This document shows, in pieces, positions 62,606 to 64,000 of a stretch of DNA of 64,000 nt; position 1 is the stretch's first letter, and the number at the start of each line of letters is the position of its first letter. The stretch comes from Clostridium estertheticum subsp. estertheticum. Lineage in GTDB: Bacteria > Bacillota > Clostridia > Clostridiales > Clostridiaceae. Where the stretch lies: NCBI RefSeq assembly GCF_001877035.1, contig NZ_CP015756.1, forward strand, positions 4,696,575 to 4,760,574, in the 5' to 3' direction. The notes below the pieces were generated by a model that had not been told where the DNA came from, searched no databases, and worked only from the letters and a program-made list of their open reading frames with translations. A program made the position numbers and the translations under genes.

Positions 62606-62948
62606 TATTAATTAAACCAGCTTTCTTAAGTAATTTAGTCAAGGCACTCTCTATTTCTTTATAATTTTTAGAATTAGAAGGGTTCCTTGCAATAAATACT
62701 AAATCATATCCTGTCTTTAATATCTCATTATTAAGCCTATAGCTCTCACTTATTAATCTTTTTACTCTACCGCGAATTACGCTGTTTCCTACCTTTTTAC
62801 TTACAGATATTCCACATCTATTAAGTTCTTTACCATTTTTATAAATATATAATACCAATAATAGGTTAGAAAAAGATTTTCCTCTTCTATATACTGTTCT
62901 AAATTCAGTATTCTTTCTAATTCTGTACTTCTTAACATTAATCTTCAT
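62568..62948 (-). CDS. rnpA: Ribonuclease P protein component
   Basis: 126 residues. [19 protein letters not shown] and the RNR motif region [24 protein letters not shown] (quoted in part) are typical. It has a slightly long C-terminus because it overlaps yidD. Follows rpmH. Confidence 0.96.
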   Translation of the reverse strand: MKINVKKYRIRKNTEFRTVYRRGKSFSNLLLVLYIYKNGKELNRCGISVSKKVGNSVIRGRVKRLISESYRLNNEILKTGYDLVFIARNPSNSKNYKEIESALTKLLKKAGLINNEKNTYTGYKML

Positions 62949-63000
62949 ATTAGCCGCCCTCTTTTCCGCAAATTGCAGAAAAAGGCCACATTAGCGGCCC

Positions 63001-63135
63001 TTATGCTGTCAATCTTTTTCTACCTTTTTGTCTTCTTTTTTGAAGAATATTTCTGCCAGAAGCGGTTTTCATTCTCTTTCTGAATCCGTGCTCTTTTTTT
63101 CTTTGTCTTTTTTTCGGTTGGTAAGTCATGAACAT
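63001..63135 (-). CDS. rpmH: 50S ribosomal protein L34
   Basis: 44 residues, [18 protein letters not shown] then [18 protein letters not shown], the L34 sequence. The ATG at 63135 has a GAGGGGGT ribosome site 9 nt upstream. First gene of the operon that reads away from oriC; its promoter at 63212-63240 is fully consensus. Confidence 0.97.
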   Translation of the reverse strand: MFMTYQPKKRQRKKEHGFRKRMKTASGRNILQKRRQKGRKRLTA

Positions 63136-63211
63136 ATCTGCTACACCCCCTCATTTAACCATACAGCATAGCAATCATCTTTCAATCGCATATTTATGGT
63201 TTTACTATTAG

Positions 63212-63240
63212 ATTATATAGTCACATACGCGTCTTGTCAA
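63212..63240 (-). promoter_or_regulatory. rpmH operon promoter
   Basis: TTGACA (63240-63235), 17-bp spacer, TATAAT (63217-63212) on the minus strand: a perfect sigma-A consensus. Confidence 0.95.
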
Positions 63241-63676
63241 GATAAGCATTTTTATTAGTATTGTTAATATTTTTTATATTTATATGTTTTTTTGTGGATA
63301 ACTTCTTGAACACCTTGTTATTTTTTGATATTATATAAGAATGAACTGTGTATAACCTGTTTTTTAATAAAGTTATTCACAACTTGTGGACAAAACTGTG
63401 AATAACTACTACAATATTGTCTTAAACTTCTTTTTACTAATATACTTTTTACTATATTAGCGTATTTATTCTTTATTTTATCTGTTAATAACTTTTTTTT
63501 ATATATTGTTAACAATTTATGATTAGCTAAACATATAAACATAGTTATTAACATGTGTATATTTTTAACGCTACTTATCAACAGCTTTCAGTATATTAAT
63601 TTATTGTTTATAACTCTGTTTATATATTGTTTGTTTTTACATAAAAATTTTTTTTATTTGAACTGGAGGGTAGAAA
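63241..63676. other. oriC: Chromosomal replication origin (oriC) region
   Basis: An AT-rich stretch between rpmH and dnaA with a cluster of DnaA boxes. TGTGGATAA (63293-63301) is perfect. Near matches are TGTGTATAA (63347-63355), TTATTCACA (63373-63381), TGTGGACAA (63385-63393), TGTGAATAA (63397-63405) and TTATCAACA (63575-63583). The T/A-rich segment at about 63455-63520 is a good candidate for the unwinding element. The dnaA promoter was not clearly found. Confidence 0.88.
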
Positions 63677-64000
63677 ATGAGCACCCAAATTAAAGATATC
63701 TGGGAAAAAACCTTAAGTATAATAAAAGGTGAGCTTACAGAAGTTAGTTTTAATACTTGGATTAAAAGTATAGAACCTATGGCCTTAGATAATAATACAT
63801 TTAAATTAGGTGTTCCTAATAATTTTACTAAAGATATTCTTGAAAATAGATATAAGGATTTAATAATGAATGCTGTTAAATTACTTACCTCTAAAACATA
63901 TAAAATAGAATTCTTTATATTATCTGAAGAAGTAGCCGAAATTGAAACACCTAAATCAAAACGACAATCTGAAAGACATAACCTCATCGTTAGTGATGAA
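63677..64000 (+). CDS. dnaA: Chromosomal replication initiator DnaA, 3'-truncated by window edge
   Basis: The first 108 codons of dnaA. The ATG at 63677 has a GGAGGG ribosome site. Domain I is clear: [20 protein letters not shown] followed by [13 protein letters not shown] with the tryptophan of the DnaD/DnaB-interaction surface. The linker domain II begins near residue 85. The AAA+ and DNA-binding parts lie beyond the window. Gene order oriC-dnaA and orientation away from rpmH confirm it. Confidence 0.96.
   Translation, partial: MSTQIKDIWEKTLSIIKGELTEVSFNTWIKSIEPMALDNNTFKLGVPNNFTKDILENRYKDLIMNAVKLLTSKTYKIEFFILSEEVAEIETPKSKRQSERHNLIVSDE

Noticed and set aside
63318..63581. Open frame on the minus strand across oriC
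   Set aside because: Lies over the DnaA boxes, Lys/Asn/Ile-rich from AT content, no ribosome site.

Overview
The window is the low-GC left flank of a chromosomal replication origin from an endospore-forming Firmicute, most likely a Clostridium sensu stricto (cluster I). Three things point there. The order dnaA-oriC-rpmH-rnpA-yidD-yidC-jag-mnmE-mnmG-rsmG-noc-soj-parB closes the right end. A complete FabT-controlled fabH/acpP/fabK/fabD/fabG/fabF/accB/fabZ/accC/accD/accA cluster lies in the middle left. Spore-related genes are present (YyaC-like protease, a SASP-like peptide). Nearly all large operons are on the minus strand, reading away from the origin at about 63.2-63.7 kb, as expected for the leading strand of one replichore. 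No intact insertion sequence, prophage or CRISPR array was seen.

Layout. 0-7.4 kb: 3' end of an HD-GYP protein, a small gene with a LexA box inside its promoter, an ABC transporter/two-component operon, a secreted protein, proC and a truncated SASP-like gene. 7.5-20.1 kb: a DegV fatty-acid-binding protein, then the type II fatty-acid operon, its repressor FabT and a cysteine-rich nitronate-monooxygenase-family flavoprotein. Both FabT-side promoters carry a 19-bp FabT-type palindrome overlapping a TTGACA-17-TATACT promoter. 20-25 kb: accessory genes (tspO remnant, DTW-domain protein, ferritin-like protein, divergent cis-prenyltransferase, siroheme-type small protein). 25-28 kb: DnaD/DnaC primosome pair and a duplicated four-tRNA cassette.

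28-40 kb: a mixture of metabolic and small membrane genes (BaiN-like flavoprotein, acyl-ACP thioesterase, ECF S-component, purA, FAD dehydrogenase, YhaM nuclease, NlpC/P60 hydrolase), tRNA-Thr(CGT), and a chromosomal ParM-like/ParR-like pair. 40-50 kb: dnaB, lonB-type protease, rplI-gdpP-DUF2232-mazG, and rpsF-ssb-rpsR behind a probable S6:S18 leader. 50-54 kb: DUF3343 with a divergent class V aminotransferase, AI-2E exporter family, YyaC and two small conserved proteins. 54-64 kb: chromosome segregation (ParB, Soj, Noc-like protein, two perfect parS sites), tRNA modification, membrane insertion (Jag, YidC, YidD), RnpA, L34, oriC and the 5' part of dnaA, which is cut by the window end.

Items most worth attention: (1) the FabX-like flavoprotein as a candidate for the missing unsaturated-fatty-acid branch enzyme; (2) an actin-type partition pair on a chromosome near the origin; (3) a parS site embedded in a 40-bp perfect palindromic terminator; (4) an SOS-box-controlled orphan gene; (5) non-coding repeat families (a 48-bp palindrome in two copies, a 228-bp inverted-repeat element, a 21-bp tandem repeat with a dispersed relative). 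All functional calls are from sequence reading alone; no database search was run.
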